DNA from: SAR86 cluster bacterium SAR86E
GTDB taxonomy: Bacteria > Pseudomonadota > Gammaproteobacteria > Magnimaribacterales > D2472
DNA: 64,000 nt
NCBI GenBank assembly: GCA_000307935.1
Contig: AMWX01000012.1
Coordinates: forward strand, 248,001 to 312,000
Direction of reading: 5' to 3'
The first letter of the stretch is position 1. Each line of letters begins with the position of its first letter. The notes under the pieces were generated by a model, which was not told the origin of the DNA, searched no databases, and saw nothing but the letters and a program-made list of their open reading frames with translations. Of the stretch, positions 8,186 to 17,021 are shown in pieces. The position numbers and the translations under genes were made by a program.

Positions 8186-8262
8186 TGGTGGGCCCGGGAG
8201 GACTCGAACCTCCGACCAATGGATTATGAGTCCACTGCTCTAACCAACTGAGCTACAGGCCC
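8186..8262 (-). tRNA. tRNA-Ile2 (CAT anticodon, lysidine-type), CCA encoded
   Basis: The minus strand folds as a full 77-nt cloverleaf including encoded CCA: a 7-bp acceptor stem (GGGCCTG with CGGGCCC, one G-U), D arm, anticodon loop CTCATAA, variable loop TGGTC, and T arm GGAGG-TTCGAGT-CCTCC. CAT could mean elongator Met or Ile2. C4-G69 and C5-G68, which TilS uses to distinguish Ile2 from tRNA-Met, are both present, and the G27-T43 pair and TGGTC variable loop match E. coli ileX. It begins only 5 nt after the rpoD stop codon on the same strand, so it is probably cut from the rpoD transcript. Confidence 0.9.
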
Positions 8263-8267
8263 GAAAA

Positions 8268-10073
8268 CTATTCGTCTAAGAAATTTTTCAGGTGACTTGA
8301 TCTTGAAGGATGTCTTAGTTTTCTTAAAGCTTTAGCTTCAATTTGACGAATCCTTTCTCTTGTTACATCAAACTGTTTACCAACCTCTTCCAACGTATGA
8401 TCTGTATTCATACCAATACCAAAGCGCATTCTTAAAACCTTAGCTTCTCTTGCAGTTAAGGACGAAAGAACATCATCAGTTGCAAAGTGAAGACTGCCTT
8501 CAGTAGCGTTTTTTAATGGGGAATGAATCACTGTGTCTTCAATAAAATCGCCTAGATTCGAATCTTCATCATCACCAATAGGTGTCTCCATTGAAATAGG
8601 TTCTTTAGCAATTTTTAGAACCTTTCTAACCTTGTCTTCCGGCATATCAAGCTCTTTACTTAACTCTTCAGGAGTTGGCTCTCTTCCCATATCCTGCATC
8701 ATTTGACGAGATACTCTGTTTAATTTATTGATAGTTTCAATCATATGAACAGGTATTCTTATGGTTCTAGCTTGGTCAGCGATTGATCTGGTAATTGCTT
8801 GCCTAATCCACCATGTTGCATAGGTTGAGAATTTATAACCTCTTCTGTACTCAAACTTATCAACTGCTTTCATAAGGCCAATGTTGCCTTCTTGAATTAG
8901 ATCTAGGAACTGCAAGCCTCTATTCGTATATTTTTTAGCAATAGATATTACAAGTCTGAGGTTAGCTTCAACCATATCCTTTTTCGCTCGCCTCATTTTA
9001 GTCTCGCCCATGGACATAGCTCGATTAATTTCTTTAATATCTTTAATGCTTAAACCCACTCTTTCTTCAACGCCTTTGATTGCTTTCTGCGCTATTACCA
9101 CATCAGGCTTAATGTGTTCTAGAGATTTTTTGGAGTATTTTTTATTAGTCATCAAAGAATCAACCCATTTCACCTTAGTAATATTGTCTTTGTACATAGC
9201 AATGAAATCTTTACGAGGAATTCTTGCAGATTTAACAAATAAGAACTGGATTCTTTTCTCATGTAAGCGTATTTCCGCTAAGTCACTACGAGCAAAGAAA
9301 GCTAGGTCTTCAAACATCTTTGGTGAAAATTTTAGAAACTGAAAAATTAATCCTAGTTTTGCGAACTCAGCTTTAGCTTCTTTAGAGTGCCTGCCTTTTG
9401 ATTCAACTACCTTATGTGTTTTATTGAATTGACGCTTTAGATTGGTCATGCGTCTTTGAACTTCAGCTAAGTCAGGACCATTATCAACCTCTTCATCACT
9501 CTCTTCTAATTGCTTAGCTTTCTCACTTCCTGGGCCAGCAGAGGGCACTTCTTCCATTTCTTCCAAAAAACCAGTCAGTAGCTCGCTTAGCTTTTTATCT
9601 TCGCTTTTGACTTGCTCATAAAAATCAATAATGTGCTCAACAATGCCAGGATAATGAACGCTTGCATCAAGCAAGTCACGCATGCCCTCCTCGATACGTT
9701 TAGCAATTTCAATCTCACCTTCACGTGTAAGCAGGTCCACTGTACCCATTTCACGCATGTACATTCTGACTGGATCAGTGGTACGTCCAGTTTCATTCTC
9801 AACAGCAGCCAAAGCTTCAGCTGCCTGCTCAAGGGCAATATCATCTTGATCATCGGATGACTCAGAAAGCATTAATGTATCTGCATCAGGAGCAGTCTCA
9901 TGAACTTGAAGACCTAAATCATTGATCATGCCAATGATTTCATCAACCTGATCAGGATCAGAAATATCTTCCGGAAGATGATCGTTTACATCCGCATAAG
10001 TTAAATAGCCCTGCTCGCGACCTTTTTCAATTAACTCTGCAATTCTTGAACCTTGTTTTTTTAGCTTATCCAC
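8268..10073 (-). CDS. rpoD: RNA polymerase primary sigma factor (sigma-70)
   Basis: This 601-aa protein is close to E. coli RpoD (613 aa). An acidic region 1.1 comes first, then region 1.2 ([12 protein letters not shown], ~95-108), a non-conserved acidic insert, region 2 with the core- and -10-binding helices ([28 protein letters not shown]), region 3, and the region 4 helix-turn-helix ([20 protein letters not shown]). The start is GTG at 10073 after a GAGG. A possible promoter lies just upstream, with a perfect TTGACA (10112-10107), a 17-bp spacer and TAAATA (10089-10084), which would leave almost no leader. It follows dnaG as in the usual macromolecular-synthesis operon, but rpsU is not upstream. 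Confidence 0.98.
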   Translation of the reverse strand: MDKLKKQGSRIAELIEKGREQGYLTYADVNDHLPEDISDPDQVDEIIGMINDLGLQVHETAPDADTLMLSESSDDQDDIALEQAAEALAAVENETGRTTDPVRMYMREMGTVDLLTREGEIEIAKRIEEGMRDLLDASVHYPGIVEHIIDFYEQVKSEDKKLSELLTGFLEEMEEVPSAGPGSEKAKQLEESDEEVDNGPDLAEVQRRMTNLKRQFNKTHKVVESKGRHSKEAKAEFAKLGLIFQFLKFSPKMFEDLAFFARSDLAEIRLHEKRIQFLFVKSARIPRKDFIAMYKDNITKVKWVDSLMTNKKYSKKSLEHIKPDVVIAQKAIKGVEERVGLSIKDIKEINRAMSMGETKMRRAKKDMVEANLRLVISIAKKYTNRGLQFLDLIQEGNIGLMKAVDKFEYRRGYKFSTYATWWIRQAITRSIADQARTIRIPVHMIETINKLNRVSRQMMQDMGREPTPEELSKELDMPEDKVRKVLKIAKEPISMETPIGDDEDSNLGDFIEDTVIHSPLKNATEGSLHFATDDVLSSLTAREAKVLRMRFGIGMNTDHTLEEVGKQFDVTRERIRQIEAKALRKLRHPSRSSHLKNFLDE

Positions 10074-10123
10074 TCAATGCCTCTATTTATCGTTCACTAT
10101 ATGTGATGTCAAATTTAATTTTT

Positions 10124-11881
10124 TCAATCTTGTTTTGAACTTAATTTTTCTAACCAATGTCGATCATCGTCAGTGATATCTTGCTTTTTTAAGATGATTT
10201 GCTGTAAATCTCTTCTTTCTACTGGCGTAATCGATCTGACATTATACTTGTCTTTGAGTGTTTGCTCCCTATCTTTTTGATTTTTTAACAAAATATCCAT
10301 ACAGTCGCTAACAAGCATTAATGCATTTTTTTCAGATAACTCTAGCCCGGCGACAACAGCCTCTGAAAAGTAACCCTTTATTTGATCTGACTCAAGGCTT
10401 TCAATTACCCTAGAGGGCTTAATATCTGGTGTTTTCCTATATAAATCCAAAATTATAAATAAAAAATCAAATTTCTTATTATTTTTTAATTCATCAAAGA
10501 GAGATTCCTGAGCAATTGATGGAAAAGCTAACAAAGCACTAAAAATATTAATCACTGCTTTTACTCGCACTGGCGTAGTTGAGCTTGCCCTCAGCGCAGT
10601 ATCTGAAATAAAACTAGCAGTCTGACTTGAGGGTGTATCCATAGTTTTAATATCCATGCCACACAATTTTGAGATTTCGCTGGTATACACTTCCTTGATA
10701 ACAGAATTATTTATTTTGTTTATGATGGGAATGGCAAAAGATGCTGCTTGAGCCCTGCCTTCCAATGTCTCTAAATTAAATTCTTTAACCTTTGATAAAA
10801 AGTATGACGAAAGAGAAACAGATTCATCTAAAAGTTTTTGAAAGGCTTTAAGCCCGTGCTCATTAATAAAAGAATCTGGATCATGGCCCTGCTCAAAAAA
10901 TACAAAATGGATATTGATATCTTCTCTTATGATTGGGAAAGTATTTTCAACAGCTTTCCAAGCCGCTTTGCCTCCTGCTAAATCTCCATCAAAGGCAAAA
11001 TAAATCTTATTGGTATAACGCATGATCTTGGAAACATGATTTGGTGTAACGGCTGTTCCAAGTGTTGCTACCGCATTTTTAATACCATGCTCATACAGAC
11101 CTATTACATCCATATAGCCCTCAACAATGATTAAGGAAGCTATATTTTTCTCTAATTCTTTTACCTCATATAAGCCAAACAATTCATTTGATTTGTTAAA
11201 AAATGAAGTCTCAGGAGAATTAAGGTACTTAGGCTCACCCTCATCTATAATTCTTCCGCCCATTGCAATAAAATCACCTTTTATATTTCTAATTGGAAAG
11301 ATAATTCTGCCTCTAAATCGATCGTAAAATCGATCATCTTTCTTGCTAAATAATCCAGACTCATCCAATTCTTTCTGAGGGATATCAGCCCCTAAATGAT
11401 TTAATAGGCCATCCCATTTATCTAGGGCATATCCGATATTAAATTTTTTGGCTGTGGTGCCAGTAATTTCTCTATCCTTAAGATACTGAACAGCTTTTGG
11501 GGCAGTCGTTTCATTCAAATTAGCTTGATAATACTTAACCGCTTTCTCAACCAAACCGCTGGGTCTAGATTTTTCTGATCTACTATTTTCATATGGGACG
11601 GTCATGCCTGCTGAACTTGCAAGTGTTTCGATTGCGTCAACAAATTCTAGGTTTTCATATTGCCTTAAAAAATGAATTGCATTCCCAGATTCCTGGCAAA
11701 CAAAACAATAAAAAAACTGTTTTTCTTGATTGACAGCCATGGATGGGTTTGAGTCATCATGAAATGGACATTGACACCAAAAATTTGATCCCTTTTTATT
11801 CAATGGTATACGTCGTCCTACCACATCTACAATATCGGTTTGATCCAGTAGCTGATCAATAAAACTAGTTGGAATTGACAT
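10124..11881 (-). CDS. dnaG: DNA primase
   Basis: This 585-aa primase synthesises RNA primers at the replication fork. The N-terminal CHC2 zinc finger is intact (C38, H41, C59, C62 in CPFHDD...FYCFVC). The TOPRIM domain has LIIVEGYMDVIGLYEHG near residue 250 and the metal-binding AFDGDLAGGKAA near 300. The C-terminal region (~430-585) is the divergent helical DnaB-interacting domain. The start overlaps the ruvX 3' end by 17 bp. rpoD follows 50 bp downstream. Confidence 0.97.
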   Translation of the reverse strand: MSIPTSFIDQLLDQTDIVDVVGRRIPLNKKGSNFWCQCPFHDDSNPSMAVNQEKQFFYCFVCQESGNAIHFLRQYENLEFVDAIETLASSAGMTVPYENSRSEKSRPSGLVEKAVKYYQANLNETTAPKAVQYLKDREITGTTAKKFNIGYALDKWDGLLNHLGADIPQKELDESGLFSKKDDRFYDRFRGRIIFPIRNIKGDFIAMGGRIIDEGEPKYLNSPETSFFNKSNELFGLYEVKELEKNIASLIIVEGYMDVIGLYEHGIKNAVATLGTAVTPNHVSKIMRYTNKIYFAFDGDLAGGKAAWKAVENTFPIIREDINIHFVFFEQGHDPDSFINEHGLKAFQKLLDESVSLSSYFLSKVKEFNLETLEGRAQAASFAIPIINKINNSVIKEVYTSEISKLCGMDIKTMDTPSSQTASFISDTALRASSTTPVRVKAVINIFSALLAFPSIAQESLFDELKNNKKFDFLFIILDLYRKTPDIKPSRVIESLESDQIKGYFSEAVVAGLELSEKNALMLVSDCMDILLKNQKDREQTLKDKYNVRSITPVERRDLQQIILKKQDITDDDRHWLEKLSSKQD

Positions 11882-12272
11882 GGTGCTCTATCCAATTATC
11901 TAAAAATATTTTAGCTGCCAAATCGTCGATACGCCCATTTTTTACATTTACTTGAGCTAATCGCTTAGCTTCAAACGAAGTTAATCTCTCATCAACTAAC
12001 TCACATGGAACATCGCTTATCATTTGAAGTTTCTTAAAAAATGGGTCAACTTTTTTCATCATATCACTGGTAGTACCGTCCATGTTCAAGGGGTTGCCAA
12101 CCAGCAGCTGGTCAGGTTTCCACTCATGGATGAGGTCTGCGATTGTATTCCAGATAGCTTTACCTTCTTGAGCAACATCAAGCACCATTAAAGGAGAAGA
12201 AGTTCCCGTAATGGTTTGCCCAACAGCAATACCAATATATTGAGTTCCAAAATCAAAAGCTAAAATCTGCAT
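11865..12272 (-). CDS. ruvX: Putative pre-16S rRNA nuclease / Holliday junction resolvase-like YqgF
   Basis: This 135-aa protein has an RNase H-like fold: first acidic motif AFDFGTQYIGIAVG (Asp7), the VGNPLNMDG block near residue 60, and the DERLTSFEA motif near residue 98, all typical of YqgF/RuvX. In E. coli YqgF matures the 5' end of 16S rRNA; it was earlier proposed as a resolvase. It sits between a TonB-like gene (2-bp gap) and dnaG (17-bp overlap), so it is translationally coupled to primase. Confidence 0.93.
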   Translation of the reverse strand: MQILAFDFGTQYIGIAVGQTITGTSSPLMVLDVAQEGKAIWNTIADLIHEWKPDQLLVGNPLNMDGTTSDMMKKVDPFFKKLQMISDVPCELVDERLTSFEAKRLAQVNVKNGRIDDLAAKIFLDNWIEHHVNSN

Positions 12273-12274
12273 TG

Positions 12275-12892
12275 TTAAGAAGTTGAAAAATTCCAGTCTC
12301 GAATGATTTCAAGTTGCTGATAGTTATCCGTCATGCCTCTAGGAAATGGTTCAAATGGCGATGATTGACGTAAAATTTTTAATGCCAAGGCATCCAGTGC
12401 TTCATTTCCAGAGGATTGCAAAATATCAGCGCCTATTAAATTACCCATGTAATCAATGGTTGTCTTGATTTGAACTCTAAAATCTCCCTGAATAATAGCT
12501 GAACGAGCTATTTCATAGTAGCCAGCTGTTTCAACCCGTCTTTGCCACTCATTCAAGTAAATGCTCTCAAAGCTTTCCAAGGTTGAATTAGATTCCAAGC
12601 GCCTAATACTAAACTGAGACTGATCCTGAAGACTGACATCTCTAGATACCAATGTATTTCTTTGGTTATGTTGTTGAAGAGATTCCAAGCCATTCAAAGA
12701 TCTGCCCTGCATATCAAATGCTCCTTGGGCAAATTTAATATTTACAATTGTTGCTTCATCAGATTCCCATGGTTGCTGAATTACAGCAAAGCTGACTCCA
12801 AAAATAACTACTCCATGAAAAATAAGAGAAGTAATCATAGATTTTCTAAATCCCCATCTTTGAATTTTTTGCTTGTAAATAAGTGGCTGCAT
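12275..12892 (-). CDS. TonB-family energy transducer-like protein
   Basis: This 205-aa protein has a short cytoplasmic N-terminus, one transmembrane helix at about residues 18-38 (MITSLIFHGVVIFGVSFAVI) and a periplasmic remainder. The last ~85 residues resemble the TonB C-terminal domain (YLNEWQRRVETAGYYEIA..., then IDYMGNLIGADILQSSGNEALDALALKILRQSSPFEPFP). It lacks the long Pro-rich linker of classical TonB, and no exbB/exbD is nearby. Its place between gshB and ruvX matches the TonB-like gene seen next to gshB in Pseudomonas and relatives. Whether it energises a receptor cannot be told. Confidence 0.85.
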   Translation of the reverse strand: MQPLIYKQKIQRWGFRKSMITSLIFHGVVIFGVSFAVIQQPWESDEATIVNIKFAQGAFDMQGRSLNGLESLQQHNQRNTLVSRDVSLQDQSQFSIRRLESNSTLESFESIYLNEWQRRVETAGYYEIARSAIIQGDFRVQIKTTIDYMGNLIGADILQSSGNEALDALALKILRQSSPFEPFPRGMTDNYQQLEIIRDWNFSTS

Positions 12893-12893
12893 T

Positions 12894-13826
12894 TTATATT
12901 GATTGAAGCAAAGTCTTAATTGGGTTTTGGTTGGTTTGCAACAAAATCTCTCGTGCGCCGGTTGGACTAGTAATATTAATTTCAGTTAAATAGTTTCCTA
13001 TCATGTCTATTCCTGCAAATACAATTCCCTCATCCATAAGCAACTTACCAATCTCCATACTAACTTTAACTTGATCATTGGATAATTCTCTAGCTTCACC
13101 TTTGCCGCCTGCAGCAAGATTGCCCTTAAAGCTGCCTTCTTGAGGAATTCTTGCAAGCGCAATAGGGAATGGTTTGCCGTGAATGATAAGTATCCGATAA
13201 TCACCATCATAAATTTCAGGTAAAAAATTCTGAACCATAACCATCGTTTGATGATTATTGGTTAATGATTTAAAAATATCTAAGTGATCTTGCGAGCTTT
13301 CATCAAATTTATAGATTGACTCGCCGCCCATTCCATTGAGTGGCTTTAAGATAATGGTCGAATATTTTTTTTTGAATCGTTTGAAGTCCTCCTCTCTACA
13401 AATAACGCTTGTATCAGGCATCCAATTTGAAAATTGAAGCGCAAAAATTTTTTCATTAAATTTCTGTAATGCCGTAGGGCGATTAATTATATTAGCTCCC
13501 TCAGATTCAGCCTGAGAAAGTAGATGTAAAGCGTTCATGTAGTCTTCATTTACCGGTGGATCCTTCCTCATAAAAATATAGTCGAAATCTTTTAGAGCTT
13601 GAATCTTATCTACTTTGCAACTAATTTGCGGATGATGATTAGGATCTTGAATTTCAGAAAAGTCAGCAAAAGTTTGTTGATTTTTATATATTAAATTACT
13701 CATCTCGCACTGAAAAATTTGACCACCCATGGTAAAGGCTTCCTGCATCCATAAAATAGTTGTATCTTTTTTTGGATTTAATGATTCCAGAGGATCAGTA
13801 ATAAAAAGTGAGGTCGTGCCTTGCAT
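12894..13826 (-). CDS. gshB: Glutathione synthetase
   Basis: This 310-aa ATP-grasp ligase joins gamma-glutamylcysteine and glycine. Visible are the N-terminal preATP-grasp domain with the FMRKDPP motif (~residue 85), the ATP-grasp core IILKPLNGMGGESIY (~155-169), VQNFLPEIYDGDYRILI, and the C-terminal metal/ATP site AGIDMIGNYLTEINITSPTG. The length matches E. coli GshB (316 aa). It overlaps the rsmE stop by one base (TAATG), implying coupling. Glutathione made here may serve the GST-like protein at 7-8 kb, but that link is only inference. Confidence 0.96.
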   Translation of the reverse strand: MQGTTSLFITDPLESLNPKKDTTILWMQEAFTMGGQIFQCEMSNLIYKNQQTFADFSEIQDPNHHPQISCKVDKIQALKDFDYIFMRKDPPVNEDYMNALHLLSQAESEGANIINRPTALQKFNEKIFALQFSNWMPDTSVICREEDFKRFKKKYSTIILKPLNGMGGESIYKFDESSQDHLDIFKSLTNNHQTMVMVQNFLPEIYDGDYRILIIHGKPFPIALARIPQEGSFKGNLAAGGKGEARELSNDQVKVSMEIGKLLMDEGIVFAGIDMIGNYLTEINITSPTGAREILLQTNQNPIKTLLQSI

Positions 13827-14566
13827 TAATATTCTCCAAGCAAATTATGAAACTTTGATAAGCCTGCAACGGGGGCTGTTTCTGCGCGTAAGGTATAATG
13901 CCCAATCTTGAGAGACCTCAGTCCGCACTCATTCATAAATCCACGTTCAGTTTCTGAGTAACCCGATTCAGGCCCCGAAATAATACCAATACTTTCTAAA
14001 TTCAAAATTTCATTTTTTTTAATGAGTTGATTGGCAATTGTATCAAGAACGAATAATCCCTCGAAATCTCGATTTATGTGTTCACTTTGAATACATTTTT
14101 GAAGCCCAGTAAAATAATGAATGCTCGGGAAATGATTACAGCCAGATTGCTCGCATGCCCCTATCATGGCCTCCTCTAATCTAAGATTTAATTTAGATAA
14201 ATCCTTTTTTACTAATGATTGATCTAAATGATCTGGTCTATATACAAGAATTGAATGTATGCCCACCTCAACAAGCTTTTGTATTGAGTAAATTAAACTT
14301 TCTTTTTTCATGTAAGGAATTATTGCTTGGTACAGTTTTTTATATGGATTTTTTGTATGCAAAATATCGTCTACATAAAAATTTATATTCGCTTTTGCAA
14401 TATCTTGAATCTTGCCACGTGCCACGGAACCATGGCCATCAAATAACTCCACAGGATCATTTGCTTTCAATCTTAGAACCTTGGCAAGATGATGTATTTG
14501 TTTTATGTTAGTGCACGCACAAGTTGGTGAAGATAATTTAGGGCAAAAAATTCTAGGCTTTCTCAT
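13826..14566 (-). CDS. rsmE: 16S rRNA (uracil(1498)-N3)-methyltransferase
   Basis: This ~246-aa SPOUT-class methyltransferase has an N-terminal PUA-like domain (HHLAKVLRLKANDPVELFDG, ~25-45) and a C-terminal SAM-binding knot with GIISGPESGYSETE near residue 190 and the final LRAETAPVAGLSKFH, the family signature. ATG at 14566 is preferred over an in-frame TTG one codon upstream. gshB follows, overlapping by one base, an arrangement common in Gammaproteobacteria. Confidence 0.95.
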   Translation of the reverse strand: MRKPRIFCPKLSSPTCACTNIKQIHHLAKVLRLKANDPVELFDGHGSVARGKIQDIAKANINFYVDDILHTKNPYKKLYQAIIPYMKKESLIYSIQKLVEVGIHSILVYRPDHLDQSLVKKDLSKLNLRLEEAMIGACEQSGCNHFPSIHYFTGLQKCIQSEHINRDFEGLFVLDTIANQLIKKNEILNLESIGIISGPESGYSETERGFMNECGLRSLKIGHYTLRAETAPVAGLSKFHNLLGEY

Positions 14567-14594
14567 CAAATAATTATAATTGGTATTTTTTACA

Positions 14595-15155
14595 ATGAGT
14601 CAAAGTCATATCATTCTTGTCAGACATGGAGAAGCTTCAGCGAAATGGTCCGTGCATCCTGATCCTGGTTTAAGTGAACTAGGTCATGAGCAAGCTAAAG
14701 ATGCAGGCAGACTAATGAAAGAGAAAATATCAAGCTATCAGCTTCTTTCGAGCCCAAAAAAAAGGGCAGTAGAGACCATGGAAGCAATGAGCGAAGAAAA
14801 AAAATATAATTTCCAAATAGATTCTATATTTACTGAAATACCATCCAGTAAAATCAACGATAAGCAAAAACAAGAATGGCTTAAAGAAATTTTTATAGCC
14901 CCAATTGAGACGCTGCCAAAAGATGTAAAAGAATGGCGCAATAATTTAATAAGCTGGCTGAAGAATGCTGATGGTAACTTTATTGTGACTACACACTTTA
15001 TGGTTATTAATTCATTGGTTTCATATATAACAAAAAATAATAAAATTTCATGCTTTCATCCTGATTATGTATCGAGAACTGAGATATTCATTAAAGATGG
15101 AGAATTGACACAATTAATTTTAGGTGATGACAAAAAAACTGTAATTAATCTCTAA
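14595..15155 (+). CDS. Histidine phosphatase family protein (SixA-like)
   Basis: A branch-1 histidine phosphatase of 186 aa counted from ATG 14595. The phosphate-accepting histidine is in LVRHGEAS near residue 10; the second catalytic histidine is probably in VTTHFMVINSL near residue 140. An in-frame TTG at 14580 would add five residues (MVFFT) but has no support over the ATG. Short members like this include SixA, which acts on phosphohistidine. The substrate here is unknown. It is divergent from rsmE and upstream of fis. Confidence 0.85.
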   Translation: MSQSHIILVRHGEASAKWSVHPDPGLSELGHEQAKDAGRLMKEKISSYQLLSSPKKRAVETMEAMSEEKKYNFQIDSIFTEIPSSKINDKQKQEWLKEIFIAPIETLPKDVKEWRNNLISWLKNADGNFIVTTHFMVINSLVSYITKNNKISCFHPDYVSRTEIFIKDGELTQLILGDDKKTVINL

Positions 15156-15161
15156 AATCTG

Positions 15162-15189
15162 TTGAGCAATTTTTAATCAGCTGTAGAAT
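15162..15189 (+). promoter_or_regulatory. Predicted sigma-70 promoter of fis-purH-purD
   Basis: TTGAGC (15162-15167), a 16-bp spacer and TAGAAT (15184-15189; 5 of 6 consensus bases) lie in the gap after the phosphatase gene. Initiation would fall near 15196, giving a ~20-nt leader before ATG 15218. This supports that ATG over the in-frame TTG at 15197. Confidence 0.5.
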
Positions 15190-15217
15190 TTATATTTTGC
15201 AGAATAATCTCTACTTA

Positions 15218-15484
15218 ATGGCTAAAACAGTCTCACAAAAACCAAAAAGCAAGCCGCTCAGCGAGCAAGTTAGAAAAGCTATGAAGAAATACTTTGCAAC
15301 TCTTGGTGACACAAACCCAGCAAATGTATATGAAATGGTTATGGCTGAAGTTGAGCCTGAGCTTTTGAGATCAGTAATGAAGTATACAAATAACAATCAG
15401 TCGAAGGCTGCAACTGCCTTAGGGTTGAATAGAGCTACTCTTAGAAAAAAATTGCATCGATACAATATTTTAGAGAAATCATGA
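15218..15484 (+). CDS. fis: DNA-binding protein Fis
   Basis: This 88-aa protein is a nucleoid-associated factor that bends DNA and affects rRNA promoters and recombination. It aligns with E. coli Fis (98 aa) along its whole length after the N-terminal arm: PLSEQVRKAMKKYFATLG, then YEMVMAEVEPELL, and the C-terminal helix-turn-helix NNQSKAATALGLNRATLRKK. The last motif is near identical to Fis and to NtrC C-termini, but there is no other domain. ATG 15218 is chosen because the predicted promoter would place the TTG at 15197 at the transcription start. It overlaps purH by 4 bp. No dusB precedes it, unlike in enterics. Confidence 0.93.
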   Translation: MAKTVSQKPKSKPLSEQVRKAMKKYFATLGDTNPANVYEMVMAEVEPELLRSVMKYTNNNQSKAATALGLNRATLRKKLHRYNILEKS

Positions 15485-17019
15485 ATCTTATTACTCCCAA
15501 AACTGCCCTTGTCAGCCTTTCAGATAAATCTAACTTAGATGAGTTGATAAAGTTTTTGCTCGATCAAGAGGTAAAAATTATTTCAACTGGTGGCACATAC
15601 AGTGCCATCAAAAAAATTACGAATAAGGTTATAGAAGTTTCTGAATTTACAGGATTTGAAGAAATGATGGATGGAAGAGTTAAAACATTGCATCCAAAGA
15701 TTCATGCTGGAATTTTAGCTAGAAGAGAAACAGACATAGAAGTTTTAACTGATCGTGGATACGAGTGCATTGATATTGTAATAGTGAACCTATATCCATT
15801 CCGTGAAACTATTGCTTCCGGATGTTCATTTGACGAAGCCATTGAAAAAATCGACATAGGTGGCCCTACAATGATCAGATCTGCTGCTAAAAACTTTAAA
15901 GATGTTGCAGTTATCTCTGATCCAAATGATTACACTCAATTAATTGATGAATGGAAAAATAATGGCGGAATCTCTTATGAATTTAGAAAAGAGCTTTCAC
16001 AAAAAGTATTTCAGCTCATGGCTGAATATAATCTATCGATTGCAAATTACTTAAAAGATATTTCCTTCAACACCCATCAATATAACTTACAGAAGAGTCA
16101 ATCATTAAGATATGGCGAAAATCCTCATCAAACAGCTAATTTATTTACCTTCGCCAATTTAGAGCATAAAAATATAGCCAATGCAGATGTTTTGCAGGGT
16201 AAAGAGCTTTCTTACAATAATATTGTTGATGCGGATGCTGCCTGGGAGTGTGTAAGAGCCTTCGATGAACCAGCCTGTGTGATTGTGAAACATGCTAACC
16301 CCTGTGGTGTAGCTGAAGGGAGCTCCATTTTTGAAGCATATGATTTAGCATTCAATACTGATCCAACATCAGCTTTTGGTGGCATCATAGCTTTCAATAG
16401 AAAGGTAGATAAAAAAACTGCTGAAGAAATTAATACTCGTCAATTTGTTGAGGTTGTCTTAGCTACTAGTTTTGAAGAAGCTGCATTGGAGGAACTGGCA
16501 AAAAAGAAAAATGTAAGAGTTTTGTGTGTCGATTTGGAGCAAGATAACCCTTATCCAGGCGTCATAAAAAAAGTGTCTGGCGGAATATTAATTCAAAGTG
16601 ATGATACTTTTATTGTTCCCACAGAAGACCTTAAGTGCGTTACAAAAAGACAGCCAAGCGCTGAAGAAATTAATGATCTAATGTTTGCATGGAAGGTAGC
16701 TAAGTTTGTTAAATCAAATGCTATTGTTTATGTTAAAAATAAACAAACTATTGGCATTGGTGCTGGTCAAATGAGCAGAGTTATTAGTGCTGAGATTGCT
16801 AATTTAAAGGCCAAAGAGGAAGGTTTAGAAGTTAAAGGTGCAGCAATGGCCTCAGACGCATTTTTTCCATTTAGAGATGGTATAGATAAAGCTGCTTCTA
16901 GTGGTATTGCAGCAATTATTCAGCCCGGTGGCTCGATTAGAGATGAAGAAGTAATTGCAGCCGCTGATGAAAATAACATTGCAATGGTCTTTACTTCAAC
17001 GCGTCACTTTAGACATTAA
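15481..17019 (+). CDS. purH: Bifunctional AICAR formyltransferase / IMP cyclohydrolase
   Basis: This 512-aa enzyme performs the last two steps of IMP synthesis. The N-terminal MGS-like cyclohydrolase domain (~1-190) has STGGTYSAI and DGRVKTLHPKIHAG. The transformylase domain has SQSLRYGENPHQTA (~205-218), VKHANPCG (~265) carrying the catalytic Lys-His, and SDAFFPFRDGIDKAA near the end. The size is normal. Its ATG overlaps the fis stop, and purD follows 2 bp later, a fis-purH-purD order common in Gammaproteobacteria. Confidence 0.98.
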   Translation: MNLITPKTALVSLSDKSNLDELIKFLLDQEVKIISTGGTYSAIKKITNKVIEVSEFTGFEEMMDGRVKTLHPKIHAGILARRETDIEVLTDRGYECIDIVIVNLYPFRETIASGCSFDEAIEKIDIGGPTMIRSAAKNFKDVAVISDPNDYTQLIDEWKNNGGISYEFRKELSQKVFQLMAEYNLSIANYLKDISFNTHQYNLQKSQSLRYGENPHQTANLFTFANLEHKNIANADVLQGKELSYNNIVDADAAWECVRAFDEPACVIVKHANPCGVAEGSSIFEAYDLAFNTDPTSAFGGIIAFNRKVDKKTAEEINTRQFVEVVLATSFEEAALEELAKKKNVRVLCVDLEQDNPYPGVIKKVSGGILIQSDDTFIVPTEDLKCVTKRQPSAEEINDLMFAWKVAKFVKSNAIVYVKNKQTIGIGAGQMSRVISAEIANLKAKEEGLEVKGAAMASDAFFPFRDGIDKAASSGIAAIIQPGGSIRDEEVIAAADENNIAMVFTSTRHFRH

Positions 17020-17021
17020 AG

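Larger units (their letters stand above)
6886..8262. mobile_element. Candidate tRNA-integrated mini-element or integration scar carrying a GST-like gene
   Basis: The segment is bounded by the intact tRNA-Ile2 gene on one side and a 43-bp exact copy of its 3' part on the other. Inside are two small hairpins, two pairs of 11-bp-spaced TGATAAC repeats, and one 365-codon GST-like gene. No integrase or excisionase is present. It may be a decayed island, a cargo cassette mobilised in trans, or a remnant left by deletion. The bounding repeat is direct observation; mobility is inference. Confidence 0.5.

Noticed and set aside
8186-8262. Elongator tRNA-Met assignment for the CAT tRNA
   Set aside because: C4-G69 and C5-G68, the G27-T43 pair and the TGGTC variable loop match tRNA-Ile2 rather than E. 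coli elongator Met.
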